Of a stretch of 64,000 bases of DNA, positions 12,723-25,900 are shown piece after piece (the stretch's first letter is position 1; each line of letters opens with the position of its first letter). The stretch covers positions 3,371,902 through 3,435,901 of the forward strand of contig NC_087076.1 of assembly GCF_026151205.1 (NCBI RefSeq), given 5' to 3'. Position numbers and translations under genes: made by a program. Below the pieces are notes generated by a model that did no database searches, was not told the DNA's origin, and saw only the letters and a program-made list of their open reading frames with translations. Source of the DNA: Bolinopsis microptera (taxonomy: Eukaryota; Ctenophora; Tentaculata; Lobata; Bolinopsidae).

Positions 12723-13900
12723 TGTAGCACAATATACGTTAAGCGGGATTGTAAACGTGGCAACAAAATTACTAAACACAAAAGTGTGACATCTTCGGGG
12801 ATATTTTAAATTGTGAGATATTTATAAGATGTTATAAGGTGAGATATTTATAAGGTGTTAAGGGACTTCTATAAATGGAAATGGTGCAAACATGTAACAA
12901 TGATAACGAAGACCACATATCTGACTTCAACCCTCGCTATATTAAATGGTTCACCTCGTCCCATATTTTTTTACTTTAATCCTAACCCTAACCTCTGGAA
13001 CTTACATTTTTCATATGCAAAAATTCAAAATTACACGTTCTCCGTACCGATCTGCGTGTATGGTCATTATTATTATTATTATTATACACTTACACAGTAC
13101 TTACACAGTACTTAAACAATAAACAGTATAATATTACATTGATTTAGTCACGTTTAAAATTGAAAAACGGTGAACATCGAAATATTGTTGATAATACCGC
13201 CACGTATAAGACACTGAAATTGGCGGAAATACTTTAAAAGTATTAAAAAACATGCAATAAAAGATCATGCGTGAATGTTTTTAGTTGACATGCCATGCAT
13301 GACAGCTTCAAACGTGCCTCAGGTCTGACAATTTTTATTCTGTAATATTCTGTCTGCTCAATACCCTGCCCATCTTTATCTCTCATAGTCTGTATTCTAC
13401 CTGACTTGGGAATTACTCAGACATTTTCAACAGATTGACTGATCGAGCATCTTTATTCTTACTGACTGTAAAGTACTTCCTCAATAAACGGTCTGATAGT
13501 GGTGACTGGTGGAGGGGGAAAGATAAAATATTCATACATTTTTGACTTGAAAGACAAGTAAAACATCTCAAAGTCAACGATCTCAAGATGATTTCTCATG
13601 ACATGGACAGTATCTCAATTTCAGCGAAACAATAAGTAGGCTTCGACAGATTACAATACTTTATTGCAAGACAGCCGGGAGAGCAAAAATGTTAAGAGAA
13701 CTGAGTGGAACCTTTGCAGTGCCAATCTTTCTGATTCTATAATAGGGCGTCTGATGGAACTCCAACACATCTATAACCTTTTTTCCCATAATGATCTAGA
13801 CTAACATCTGCGACACCGGAAAAACTAACAAAACAGCATAAGGATATAAAGTTGCTGATCGAAACAAAGTGTCGCTTTTTCGAAGCAATTGAAGTCTAAT

Positions 13901-14023
13901 AACCAGCAGAACTGGCCACTTGTACGCTGTGATATATTGCAAACCAGCAGAACTGGCCACTTGTACGCTGTGATATATTGCAAACCAGCAGAACTGGCCA
14001 CTTGTACGCTGTGATATATTGCA
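13901..14023. repeat. 41-bp direct repeat, 3 identical copies
   Basis: Three adjoining copies of a 41-bp unit starting AACCAGCAGAACTGGCCACT, at 13901, 13942 and 13983. They look identical, which suggests recent duplication. An open frame starting inside the third copy is treated as chance. Confidence 0.9.
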
Positions 14024-14495
14024 AACCGAAAGTGAAATTACTGCTCATGCTCCACTCAAAACGCTCACAAACCGCAACAGGAAAATCCTTCGATTATGCA
14101 ATAACCACTGCACTGGTTATGAAGTTATCAAGGTCACGCACGAAGCTATTATCTAGTCATTGATAAACCTATAAGCCCACGCTGAGACTCACATGTAGTC
14201 AAACTGTATAGTACACTGTACAACTAAAGACGGTCCAGTGTCTGTACGAGCAGCTGTGGATCAAGACGGGGTAGAGGGCGGGCTAAGCACAAGCTCGAAT
14301 ATCAGTGCTTTGAAACACTAGAAAAGGATATGTTTAAGAGGGAGAAAGATTATGAGTTTATCTAACACCGCAGTGTTTTAATTACAGAAATGGCGCCAAA
14401 TAATAACAACACCAACTCTAATATTTATTATAGTTCTATATATATATAGGCTACTAAAGAGCTAAGGACCTCGAGAAATATGGGCGTTCATGAAG

Positions 14496-14674
14496 TTAAA
14501 GTACCGCCGTTTGGGGACTAATCGATTGGAGATTTCTTTGCTTAAGAAAATCGCGCAAGTTTTCCAAAATAGAACAAAAATCAACAAAATGAAGTGAAGT
14601 GTCGATAACGCGCCACATGTGGTGACCCATGAAGGTGGACATTGACGGTAACAAAGTGTACACAGTTATTTCTA
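14496..14674 (-). CDS. Possible terminal exon, unidentified
   Basis: A minus-strand open segment of about 58 residues runs to a TAA at 14496 after an acceptor-like AAATATAG. It reads EITVYTLLPSMSTFMGHHMW and ends SILENLRDFLKQRNLQ plus a short tail. Composition looks protein-like, but I recognise no family, and the donor-side partner is unknown. It could be an alternative 3' end, a nested gene or chance. Confidence 0.2.
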
Positions 14675-15736
14675 TATTTGAAGAGGTTAGTTTATCAATA
14701 CACAAGAGAACAAAAAGAGCGGAAAAGATCACAATGTGACCCACCAGATATATTTCATTCACGCACTCAACTACAAAATCTTGACGACACGAATAATTTC
14801 ACAGACTGAGCTGTAACACACACGTTGCTTTTCAACTGTAAAAACACCAAGATATGAATCTTGATATACCCAGGTTACGTATCAAGTATCGTGCGACTCG
14901 AACTAATTCATCACCTAGCCACTACACTCGTGCTTAGCAACATGAAAATTTGTGGGTAGAGCAAAGAGTCATAACGTCATATTTCTTTACCTGATCACCA
15001 GTTTTGCGTGTGTCATATGGACAGTGAAGATATGGAGCAGTCGTTTGGAGCAGTGTTATGTGACGAGCTCAAGCTTGACCGCACTATTTGCATGGGGAAT
15101 TGATTCTTAGTCTCCTAATCCATGTTACGAGCAGAGAGAAACTCTTTATAAAGTCTGTTCGCTCATTTCTCCTGGAAATACTCCTACACCTTATACACAC
15201 CTGTTCTATAGCCTCATAGAAATAAGGGTGTTTTGATAAATGTGAAACCTACTGTTAACCAGCATCTCCCTAGTAGTAGTACACCATGTTTCCTATTTTA
15301 TCTGATATTGTGATTTTCGGTTAGAAAAAAAACCGAAGTTTAACAGTTTGAACAATTATCGATTTTATATTTCCTCAGTCTACAATAAATTAGTAAATTG
15401 GACGGTAAAGGCTCCTTACTTCCGCGAATAAACGACATAATTAGTAATTAGGGTACGATTGATGTATAGTTTGTATTATATATGTTAACTATTACATTTG
15501 GCGAAACAGTAATATGATAATACTTTCATTGGTGAAACGATTAAATGACTTACTATTTCGGTACAAGATGCGGGAACAGGCTCAATAGACATGAGCTAGA
15601 GGAAGTAAGCTCAGACACGCACACAGCAAGAGAAAACACAGATCATGGAGTGAGGGGGCAGGTGGTGCGAGATGATGTGACTCTGTGCCAACAAAAGACG
15701 GTTTAACGGTATTTATATAACATCAAATTTGTACAG

Positions 15737-15933
15737 TCAGGGCCAGCACTCGACAACAAAAGATACCTCAGCTTCTGATTGGAGCTCATCTGCAGGTTCT
15801 GCCACGTTGGAAACAATAACCACTGACTCGGTGTATCTCCGCTGCTGGCTCTTCATCATCCAAACAAGCAAACCAAAAACTAGCATACAAAGAGCACGGG
15901 ATAATATCCTGACAGGAGTAAATAGAAAACCCA
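15737..15933 (-). CDS. Possible exon: membrane helix plus cytoplasmic tail, or internal anoctamin exon in another frame
   Basis: On the minus strand an acceptor (CTCCTGTCAG, around 15933) precedes an open segment reading SRALCMLVFGLLVWMMKS, a plausible transmembrane helix. A basic stop-transfer QQRR and an acidic tail follow, ending in a TGA at 15737. In a second frame the same acceptor gives a 27-residue phase 0-0 segment ending in EIHR at a GTCAGT donor, which would fit between the disordered exon and the conserved anoctamin exons. I cannot choose between the two readings. Confidence 0.25.
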
Positions 15934-17938
15934 CATTTATGTCAGATACTGTAAGTCTACTACAAATTGTATCGGTGGACGGTGACTGGCATACAAATGT
16001 ACACTGCACCAGTACTCCCTTTAATAACCTAAATGAGGTGAAGGTGAGTGCAGGGACGTGTTCCTCAGAACAATGCCTCTCCGAGCTATAAGCTACAAAT
16101 CTAATGCAACGAGTAGTAGCGCCTAGTAGCAACGAGCTGATAACGTCGCAATTAATTTGTTTTATAGGTCGGTAGATCAGGTGGTGATAATTGCATTTTA
16201 GCGGGTACAGCACGTACCCCTGTGCAACACCTCCATCTTCACACCTTGTTCCTTTATAAGATGAGCACTTTCATTTGCACCCAGGTTAGAAGAATAGTCA
16301 CGTGACCTATTTGCTATTTTGATAATCATGATATTGGCAATCATTAGAGTTGATATCGACTATTGAACTATAGCTGGACCGAACGTAAGGTCGTGTTATG
16401 CATAATTCAATATGAAGTACGAATCGGTTTGAAAAGTAAGGATCTGTACGACAAGTAGATACAGGTGATGACTCAAGCTGTAGATTCTGTAACATGCGAT
16501 GAGTTGCGATTGCAACTACGTTTTCTCATTATAATTTTGCGATCAGCTGAAAAAAAAACTTATCAACGAACTGCACGAGTGTTCAATCTCGTAATATGCT
16601 TTTATTGCTGTTGTTAGCAAACACCTTGTACATCGTGATTAGTCTTGAGTGTAACATATGGTTCATTGTTTTGTACATTGCGTTTATTCTATTTTGTCAT
16701 TAGTTAATTAAATTAACTTCACAGTGAAAGAGGACTTAAGTACAGAATATTTTATAGTTTATTCGATAATTATCCAGAATCAGGAAAATGATGGGCTGAA
16801 ATAAATTTTTCAACTGGTAGTACTGGTTAATGTTCAATTTTAAAGTTTTTGAGTTATAGGCATTTTAAGCCATAAATTTGCCATTTTTGGCCCTTTTCTA
16901 TGTATGAATTCTTCTAAGACCTTCGAGGCCAGATTTCATACCTTAAAACTCAAAATTGAGAGGAATACTGTTCCAAAAAGTTGGATATGATTATCAGCTA
17001 CACTCACAAGAATTTTTGAAGCGATATCTTATGAGCTGGGTGATTGGTAAAATATACAACTTTGTTAGTAGGCAAAAATTTCAATTTTGCTTCTCTCGAC
17101 CTTGTTTGGTCTGTAACTTCGTCATTTATTGGTGAATTATAAAATCCTTTGGAGAGCTTCTTGTACGGATTGTCAATAATGTTCAATGAAACAATCAGCC
17201 AAAAAGCTTTTAAAATGACTGAAATATCGGCATTACAGTGACAGACTTCTCAAAATTGAAAAATATTTCCAAAAAGAAAAACATTTTTTTTCGAAAGTGC
17301 GTACTCTCAAAAAAATGTTTCAATGTATCAAATCTTATTGATGTTATCTATACTTTCATAATATGAAGTCAAATCCCGAATCCCGGCAAAAAAGGTTTTG
17401 GTGTATGTCCCCTTAACTATCTACATCGCGAAATAAAGACAGGTTATGTCTATGATTTTAAAGTTAACATTTTCTGAATTGGATTTACTAGATGCTTACT
17501 AAAACATCAAATATAAGTGTTTGGCATCCCTCTATCAATGAGATTGATATCTGGTGCAGGAGAGATAGATCGCTATAAAAAGTTTACCGACAAAATTAAC
17601 CAAGCAGAGATATTGTTTCTCGCTTAGGCTTGTTTTATTGTCTTAGGGCGAGTCCGGTCAGTAATCGGTTTAATACGATAATTGCCAATTGAAGATGACC
17701 CTCGCCACTTATAACAGCCTACAAGAACGACGATTAAAGGAATGTTTCGGCTTATAATACATTTTGTGTTACTCACGAAATCATGAAATCATTTCAGATG
17801 ATGTTTTTACGCTTATAATTTTACTAAGATCATGCAAATAATAGCCAATGATCATGTAATTGAAGTCTCTAAAAATAGACCACTCAGCGATCACCCAAAC
17901 AAAGACGCTAACAGACAAACAAACACACAAACACTCAC

Positions 17939-19092
17939 GTCTAGGGTATCAGAGAGGTTCTCTCCAGCTGGCCGAGTGGTGACATCAGACTCATCTTTAT
18001 CTCTTCCCCCGAGGGGAGAAGGTCGGGTGCCGCTGGGTTTCGAATCAAGTTCCATTTCCTCCTCCAGGCTCACAATGCCCATGCTGCTGACGTGTGAGAT
18101 CTGAGAGTACGCACTAAAGGCCGAACTGTCGTCTGCGTTGACCTTCTGCCGCCGAAAACCGTGACCAATCTTTCCGCTGCGTGCTGAGCGTGCCCCGGGG
18201 GAGTCACGTCTAAATAATATAGCTCCCTCTTCCACACGGATCAGCTGAGGGATGTTCTGTTCCGGCTGTAAGCCGCCGTCGTTCTTCTTGTCCACCTCAT
18301 ACTGTTTCACCATGCCCAGAAGAGTGCTTGTGTCTATTGGTTTCGGGGGAACTTTGTGGCGTGGACAGGTTCTCGTGGGGGTGGCCTCGGAATTGAACTT
18401 GCCGAGGATTTCCTACTGAACATACTTCCTATGCCCTGTTTAAAAGATGTTGGTGGATTGGTCGATGCAGCAGTCTGAGATCCAGCCTCGGTATCTGTAG
18501 TAGAGACTCCGTTCCTATCATCAACTAGGATCTTGTCAACGAATGTCACAGCGAAACCCTTGAGTTTACCCATGAACCCGCCACTGGATGGAGGAGCAGA
18601 TCCGATATTAGCACTTGAGAGTTTACTGACGGTATTGGCAGGAAGGAGCTTGTTGCTGGCATCCCTCTCCTCCATATCCCCGTTCTCATGAAGACTGGGC
18701 AGGGTCACGGAACTGTCTGTGTAGTCGGAGAAACTGGAGCCGCTACTCATCGTCCAGTTGGGATCTAAAGGTGCGGGGGTCTGAGAGAGGTCATAGTCGT
18801 CATCATGGTCATTGTGGTGGTTGTTTGCAACAGAGTCCTTCTCATATTCCGTGTCGTCTGTGTAACTGGGGGCGGAGGTAGCTCTGTCGCTTGTGTTCTG
18901 TGTGTAGGAGTCTGTGTAGGAGGTGAATTCTGACTGTGACCGGGTAGTGCAGGAGATGATGCTGTCCTGAGCTGGAGACACGATGTCCTCGTCATCCTCC
19001 TCCTGCTCCAACTTCCTCCGGTGGTGGCCGGGACTGAGAGAGGTCGAGAGTAAGGGCTCCCGACTCTGGGTATCTCGCACGGCAGTACACAT
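17939..19092 (-). CDS. Probable 5' coding exon of the anoctamin: long acidic/serine-rich disordered N-terminus, with a frameshift
   Basis: The minus-strand ATG at 19092 is preceded in frame by a TAG four codons upstream. The frame is rich in D, S, T and E (for example HHNDHDDDYD) with a short ordered patch GGFMGKLKGFAVTFVDKILV, and stops near 18334. A second frame continues at once (DTSTLLGMVKQYEVDKK) down to a consensus donor GTGAGT after ...DTLD at 17939, in phase 0. The two frames are reconciled by one extra C in the C5 run (plus-strand G5 at 18345-18349), so I read this as one exon with a homopolymer indel. Anoctamins commonly carry a long variable cytosolic N-terminus, and the phase fits the exon at 12278. 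The link to the anoctamin is inferred from strand, order and phase. Confidence 0.6.
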
Positions 19093-20364
19093 GTGGCAGC
19101 TCTACAGTACTAAACAGAACCTAGCCATGTAATCGGTCATTATCCTCACTTCCGTCTACCTAGCCTGCAAATCTAGCGTTAGAATTCGGGAAACTGTCCC
19201 TGTGCAGTGCACGACAGGTGCAGTGCAAGAATTGGCAACATTACACACACAGAGCAAAACACAAAAAGTAATCTTGTAAGCCGGTAACAAAGTTGGTAAA
19301 GACGTACGATGACTAGATTGTGCGTGCTGTAGCGATTATCCTAAATCCTGTGACGGAGCGCTCAGATGGCTGTCAGTGTAACACGACCATGATCTCCTGT
19401 CTACTCAGGGTTGAACCTACGCATAAATTGGGATAAATGCGTTGGGTTAAACTTAATCTCTAGCAGGCTCTTGAACAATTTTGTAATTCTTATAATCACC
19501 CTCGTGGTTTTGTGACTCAAGGTGGTCACACGGATAACAAGTACAAGATAATACAATAATCATTGATCAGCCCTCATTAGCATGTACGAGGAAAATCATT
19601 AGCATCCTGGAAAAATCAGATACGTCACGACGAGATATAATCTTATAATGCGATATAAAATCCCGAAAATCATTACTGATGTGCCTAGTGCCTATAATTA
19701 TGTAGATAGCATCAAGTACAAGCAAGCATTGAATTTACGATTAATCATAATTATTTTAATTCAGTGAAAGTCCGGGAAGTTAAGTCCTCGAACGCCAATT
19801 AAAGAATAAGAAACGCTGGTAGAATAATCTTAGATCATTACCTTGAGTAATTTAATCTTAATTAAGTTCAAGTAAGTAAAACGTGCTGGGATCACTAATG
19901 ATATGATCATACTTAATAAAAATTAAAATAAATATTATGTACAAACTATGCTATATAACTTCAAGCAAAGTGAATCTTACTGGGGTCGATATCTTAACGA
20001 GGTGACGATTAAACGCGAGATACCAAAAGAGAGGCAGCATATATGATAAGGTATGTGTGCTAGATAGCCGGAGTAACCTCCGAGAAGTGGATCTGTACGG
20101 GAGAGCAGGAGAATGGCTGGAGATTGTCTTGATTCTTGAGTACTGATATTAGTCGGGGATCTGATCCAGGAAGACGACAGTTAAGCACCAGGGAAACACA
20201 TCTGATCTAGCACTTGGCGGCAGGCGAGGCAGTGCACTGTACTAATATAAAACGTTATAGTATAAGTGTGTACTTGTACTAGTATTCTGCGCAGGACCTG
20301 CAAAACTTGGGCCATTAGGCAGGGTGGACCGACCCTGGCCTGTGTACAATGAATAGGGTGTAAA

Positions 20365-20395
20365 GAGAGGGAGAGAGAGAGAGAGAGAGAGAGAG
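20365..20395. repeat. GA microsatellite
   Basis: An uninterrupted run of GA dinucleotides after a short GAGAGG lead-in. Confidence 0.9.
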
Positions 20396-22453
20396 CGGTT
20401 ACACTAACATCTACTGAGCGTGCTCGAGTATTGGACCTGATGGACACTTTGGGTGACAGTTGACACGATCTTGTAATCACGTGTCCGGTAATCAGTTGCC
20501 TGGTTATTGCTCACTGTACACGTGTAATTGCGCGCACACGTGCACTGATGGGATGTACTACACGCTGCATGTGAATTATTCAAAACGGTGTTGAGCCCTA
20601 ACTTGGTGTATTAGCAACAACGTGATCAGACTAGCTAAGTACAAGTAAATGAGTAAATGTAAAGGCCCAGAGTATGTACCTTGGTAATCACGAATACAAG
20701 GTATAGTATATGTACCCGACATTAGATAGTGACGTGGCAAGATGTGGTATAGTCAGTACACGACTCAATGATAATTGGCAGGAGATTGTCGTGATGTCCT
20801 GGAGTATTCTGATAATTAGCATAAATTAATCATTAATGGGGTATTATCTTGCTCGTGAAACTAGACATATGACAAAGGCATGTCTAGGAATGGCTGTTCC
20901 TACGGAATGATGACTACCTTGCCAGCCACTTGCATCGACGGAAATTGTCATGATCAGGAATTATTTTTGATCTTGTTCAATTTTGAGAGTCACGATATGA
21001 TCAAACGAGTTTGTTGAGTTCAAAGATAATTTTGAGGGTTAAAGAAAATTACCTTAAATCGTAGATTGTTAATGCAGCAAAAGATTCCCTGCCGAGTTAT
21101 TCACCGTAAAAACTATTTTACAGTGGATAACTATTTTACAGTTATATATTTTGTTTGAAATAAATTTCGTCGTCAAATTTGTAATGTAAATATTGATCGT
21201 TATAATTGAATTAATTAATACTATTTCAGAATATGAGTATGACGTAGAAATGTCGATACGTTATTCAGCTATTTATTTCCATTAGAATCTGTCTTCACTG
21301 AGTCTATACAGAAACAATCAGAAATTTGAATGAAAGATCTATCAAATCATGAGACTCTATAACACTACACGAATCCACCAGATTACTCTCAAAATGCTCA
21401 CTGCAAACATTGATAAAAGCTTTTTAGTGAAACGAAAGGAATGTGCAAGGAGATGGAACACAAGGAGATGGGAATGTTATTCATGGTTTATGGTTTAATC
21501 ATAATCAATCTATACTTATACTCATAGAAATCAATGGAGATGCCCAAAATAGCACTATCTTTTGATTATAAGTCAAAGGTAATTCATCTCGCTGAATTAA
21601 TGTTATACAAATTTAATTCAGATTTTAATATTAAATGCCATTATTTCAACGCATCACCTTTTCAATGAATTAATTTCCCTTCTCCGTGTTTTCTCTTCTT
21701 CAATTAGATTGAATGCAAATTAAAGGTCAAAAAATTTGTCAAAAAATATCGCATAAAAATGATGGATCCGGCAGGCCTTTTGTACCAATACTTGTAGCCG
21801 AGCAAAAATTGTAACTTATCGCAGTTTTAGCCGACCTAATCATAGCCGAAGAACATACATCAAAGAAAATTTTGATAATATCGGCAATTTGCATATTGAC
21901 AGTCCTGTAATGATCAATATTAAAATGTATTTGAGAGAGAACTTGAAATGTTTAAGAAATGCACAAGTTCGATAATTGTCAAAGGTATTCCTCGGTAGGA
22001 GGTCCAAAATAAGTGCAGGTAAATAATAAAGATTAGAAAACTATTTATCAATTAACGTGAGTAGATGACAGATAGATTAATATTAGAATGGTCCCAGTTC
22101 CGATCCGAAAGCTAAAACTTAAGTCTGTCATGATCTGTAAAGTAAGCCTTTTCAGATCATGACATTATTTTCTTTTGGTATAAATTCTACTTGAAAACTC
22201 GATGAACTAAATTACTACTAATAACTAAGATGCAGACAAAAGGAAAGTCGGTCACAAGCTTACAAATCTCTGACAAGATCGTGAGAGAAATCTAGAATCA
22301 ACATTCATCCTAAGCAAGAATCATCAGTGAGGGATTAGAACTTCCACAGAAGACCTTGTGCCTCATTAGGCGCTTTCTGATTAGGCTTCAATGGCTTAAT
22401 GAGCTCGTTATACATAACACTCTGATATTCAGTACATAATTAGGAGATCATGG

Positions 22454-22585
22454 TTTCGTGTGTAACGCCCACCTTCGTGTGTAACGCCCACCTCCGTGTG
22501 TAACGCCCACCTTCGTGTGTAACGCCCACCTTCGTGTGTAACGCCCACCTCCGTGTGTAACCCCCACCTTCGTGTGTAACGCCCA
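22454..22585. repeat. 19-bp minisatellite, 7 copies
   Basis: Seven copies of CGTGTGTAACGCCCACCTT, alternating between CTT and CTC variants at the unit end. One copy has CCC in place of GCC. The reading frame through it is a chance product. Confidence 0.9.
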
Positions 22586-24600
22586 GCACACTTTACAGCT
22601 TTGTAATTGTGTTCTCGAAAAAAAACAATGAGCTCGACCCAAAAAGAAAATGTTATTTTTCAGAAAATAAAGACTTGGTAGTGACTTGTCTCAAACAGTT
22701 CAGAGAAGATCTAAGCTGTCAAGTTGTCATAGTAGCCGCAGGGCCAGCAAATTATATCGAATGTAGGGGCCTAAACTAATTGCATACTCAGGTTAGATCC
22801 AACTCATGAGCCGACCGGCCATATCACTGACTGATTATTCATATGACCAGAGAGTGACCACCTCTCTCCGTCGGGTTGAGCTGTCTGTTAATTTAAGAGT
22901 TAATTGACAGTTGCGGTCACGTTAATCGTAAAGCGAAACACGGTCACTTCACACATACTCCCGTACGTTAGTCGCCAACATTTACCAATTAAACTCCGCA
23001 CAAATATCAAATCAATCAGGTCAGATAAACGGAGACACATAAAGTTATACCCCTACACAAGAGCCAAGCGGTTAATAGACACACACCAGCAGATTGATTG
23101 AAAATACATAATCACTTGGTTTAGAACAGCTAGCCGCGGAGCAAGAGAACAAAAGCAAGACATATGGTGTCATTGCCTTGCAGATGAAGCCGGGTGATTT
23201 GCCTAACCACAAACACATCACATTGCTTACCTAACCACCTTGGAGCATTCGCCCCACTCTCCCTTACCACTACAATAGCTACAATCTACATGCAAATCTA
23301 GAGGGATTTATGCATTATCATAATCAGGGGCACATGCCGCGGGACCTCTGGTGCAGGATTGAACAATAGAAAAATGAATGGTAGTCAAACAAGAGCCAGC
23401 TATATAAGAGACCAAGGTTAGTTTACCCTACTAAACCGGGAATGATCCAAGGAGCCAAGTCCTTACACTTACCAGTACGAGTAGTGGAGAGAGCACCGTC
23501 TTTTGTTACATTAACATTTTAACAGATCAACATGTATTATAGGTTAGACTAATAGTGGCGTTACTTCAGCTATTATCAGGGTTTAAACGGTTAGATTGTT
23601 TTACTTAGTCAGGACAAAACAAGAAGATGATAAGAGGAATACTAGTAGTCACAATGGTATATCGTCAGGACTTATGATAAGAGCAACTACTCATGACTCT
23701 AAACAATGGGATTGTTGCAAATTTTCCGTTTGATATCGAAATTAAATGAATGTTAGTCTCCTGCTCAAAGATGTTTGCCATTTACTAATTAATACAAATT
23801 GAAACTTTGCTGTTTTAAAACAGAACCGAGGTATTTTCTCTGTTAAAAATGTTGGGTTGAGTGCCGCTCTGACATCGGCCAGTTATTTTCCCTTTATGTC
23901 GATGTAAGTGGAATATAAGCACTGTTTCAATTCATTTCATTTCAAGTTTTTTTAGCTTTCCTACTGACATGGTAGGTTTTGAAAGTCGCCTTAGAACCAA
24001 AGCAACCGAGATTTCAACGAATTGGCGCAAATGGGAACTAAGCACATAGCCTATAAACTCGGTATATATTTAACGGAACAACAAAATTAGAGAAGGAGAG
24101 GGAGAGGAAGAGGGGATCCGGATATATGGTGTTGTATAGGACTGCAACTGGTATATGAGTTAATTGCTCAATGATGAATTGCAGATAACAACGAATCATA
24201 CAAACAATCATCTAGTAAGCCAAACGAATCAGCTTCCATTTTAAAATTCTATGGTAGAACTTCATCCGTCTACTATCAATAACCTCGTCTTATACGATTT
24301 GTTTTAAGTAAAAGGACTGAAAAATATTTGTGCCTATGTTTAGGTTGGGCAATGGTAAATTTATGACTCCTCCATCTTTGAGGAGTATAATTTAACGTCA
24401 TTGTCTTGAAATTGTCAGAGTTAAAAATCAAGGCTGATAACTGAATCCAAAGTGGCCCCTTCCTACCAGTATTCCTTAGCTAGACTGTAAGTGCTATTGG
24501 AAACGAGTTCTTATCTCAAAATCAGAGAAAGAGAAATCAACAAGATCATGAAGTAACAAGACACATTAAGTTAAGGCGGGAAGTTTAACGCAGATCGCTC

Positions 24601-24720
24601 TCAGCTCTGATTAGTCCGCTCGAATCACCCGGGACTCTCTGATTGGTTCGCAGCTCGGACACGTGATCTCTATCAGCCAATCAGCATCGAGAAAGATAAC
24701 AAGTGACTGCCTATATCTGT
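24601..24720. promoter_or_regulatory. Candidate promoter: CCAAT boxes and E-box in a locally GC-rich patch
   Basis: Within 60 bp there is an inverted CCAAT box (GATTGG, 24641-24646), a palindromic E-box CACGTG (24660-24665) and a forward CCAAT box (GCCAATCA, 24676-24683), in DNA less AT-rich than its surroundings. Paired CCAAT boxes are common in animal promoters. On the minus strand it could serve the exon at 19092. This is inference from motif clustering. Confidence 0.3.
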
Positions 24721-25517
24721 CGCCAACGAAGAGCAAGGAAATCGTGCGTGACCTCTGGACAGCTAATAAGCGTCGACCGAGTTAACCGTATCACTATCAC
24801 TTTATCTCACCTTATCTTTGCTTTTGTTATCCCTAATCATTATCTCAACCCTCCACATTTTACGTAACGATTGCTCAAAATTGCATTTTAAACTGCAGGT
24901 TAGGATATGGATTATTGTGAGGGTTAAGATTCAGTTTAAGGTACAAATTCGTCTAAAATTGGGATATAATTAAATTGCATGTTGTCTGCCTCACCGGGAC
25001 GGGAAGAAAGAAGACAAACTCAAGCAAATCTTGCTATTATTAAATCAGTGAGCGATTCAGCAAAACCCTGAGTTAAGTACAATGCTTTCGAGTGACGACC
25101 ATGCATTCGGAATAGGCAAAAACACATGAAATGGAGAAGCGGTATCTGAGTAAAATGTAATAGCGGTTTGCTCCGATGAATTTGCGACGCTTGAATCAGG
25201 GCGTGTCATTGAAAGACTTCCAGAGATAAATTTCACAAACTCAGCGACAAATTAATCTTTAATTTACCGTCATATTGCAAAATTTACCGTCATATCGCAA
25301 AAAAAAAACGCAGTGAAACTGTGTGGGAATCAGTTCAAATATAATAGTCCACCAATCAACCCAGCATGAGATTACTACTCCACGCAAATTGGCCAATTTC
25401 GTGAAAATTTTGTTTCGCTAATTAGGTTATTTGGTAATCAAGCCTTGTGAGCGCTACATTACTCGAATCTTCTGGTAGGCGAGGTTCAACGGTACCAGAT
25501 TTAAAAAGAGACAAAAC

Positions 25518-25554
25518 ACCAGCTAGCTCACCAGCTAGCTCACCAGCTAGCTCA
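25518..25554. repeat. 12-bp tandem repeat, 3 copies
   Basis: Three copies of ACCAGCTAGCTC in a row, each containing the palindrome AGCTAGCT. Confidence 0.85.
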
Positions 25555-25683
25555 CCACAACTCGATGCAACTCAATGAAATGGTTATAACGGTACAGGTA
25601 CACACTACACGCTCAACGTAGCGTATACAAACAGATGTCGCTGTTTTGAGTGATAGATTTTGAGGCGAGAAGTCGATACGAGG

Positions 25684-25851
25684 TGAGTTGAGTGTTGAAC
25701 TTAGTGAGTTGAGTGTTGAACTTAGTGAGTTGAGTGTTGAACTTAGTGAGTTGAGTGTTGAACTTAGTGAGTTGAGTGTTGAACTTAGTGAGTTGAGTGT
25801 TGAACTTAGTGAGTTGAGTGTTGAACTTAGTGAGTTGAGTGTTGAACTTGC
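25684..25851. repeat. 21-bp minisatellite, 8 copies
   Basis: Eight near-identical copies of TGAGTTGAGTGTTGAACTTA plus G. As 21 is a multiple of three, both strands stay open: SVELSEL repeated on plus and KFNTQLT on minus. It starts about 50 bp beyond the splice donor of the exon at 25901-26005, so it is most likely intronic. Confidence 0.9.
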
Positions 25852-25900
25852 TAATTTGAATAAGTTGAGAGTACAATTTGTTGAATGCCTGAAGACTCAC

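Larger units (their letters stand above)
12279..17938. other. Probable large intron of the anoctamin gene, with weak minus-strand open frames
   Basis: Between the disordered 5' exon (17939-19092) and the first conserved anoctamin exon. It holds a short hairpin (12681-12722), a 41-bp triplicate (13901-14023) and two weak minus-strand open frames listed separately. From 16780 to 17420 the DNA is AT-rich and resembles the interior of a non-autonomous repeat. Confidence 0.45.
19093..25900. other. Long non-coding stretch, minisatellites only
   Basis: No supported coding sequence on either strand over 6.8 kb. It contains a GA microsatellite (20365-20395), a 19-bp minisatellite (22454-22585), a promoter-like CCAAT/E-box cluster (24601-24720), a 12-bp triplicate (25518-25554) and a 21-bp minisatellite (25684-25851). 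If the exon at 25901-26005 belongs to the anoctamin gene, this is its first intron. Confidence 0.5.

Noticed and set aside
12976-12994. Telomere-like CCTAACCCTAACC
   Set aside because: Only about two units; no array. A similar short match at 9351 is also isolated.
18765-18995. Minus-strand threonine/proline-rich frame
   Set aside because: Alternative frame of the low-complexity disordered exon; it does not connect to the donor at 17939.
22454-22585. Possible CRISPR-like array
   Set aside because: Contiguous tandem repeats without spacers in an animal genome. The same applies to the other minisatellites.
22448-22642. Minus-strand frame with GGGRYTRRW-like repeats
   Set aside because: Translation of a 19-bp minisatellite.
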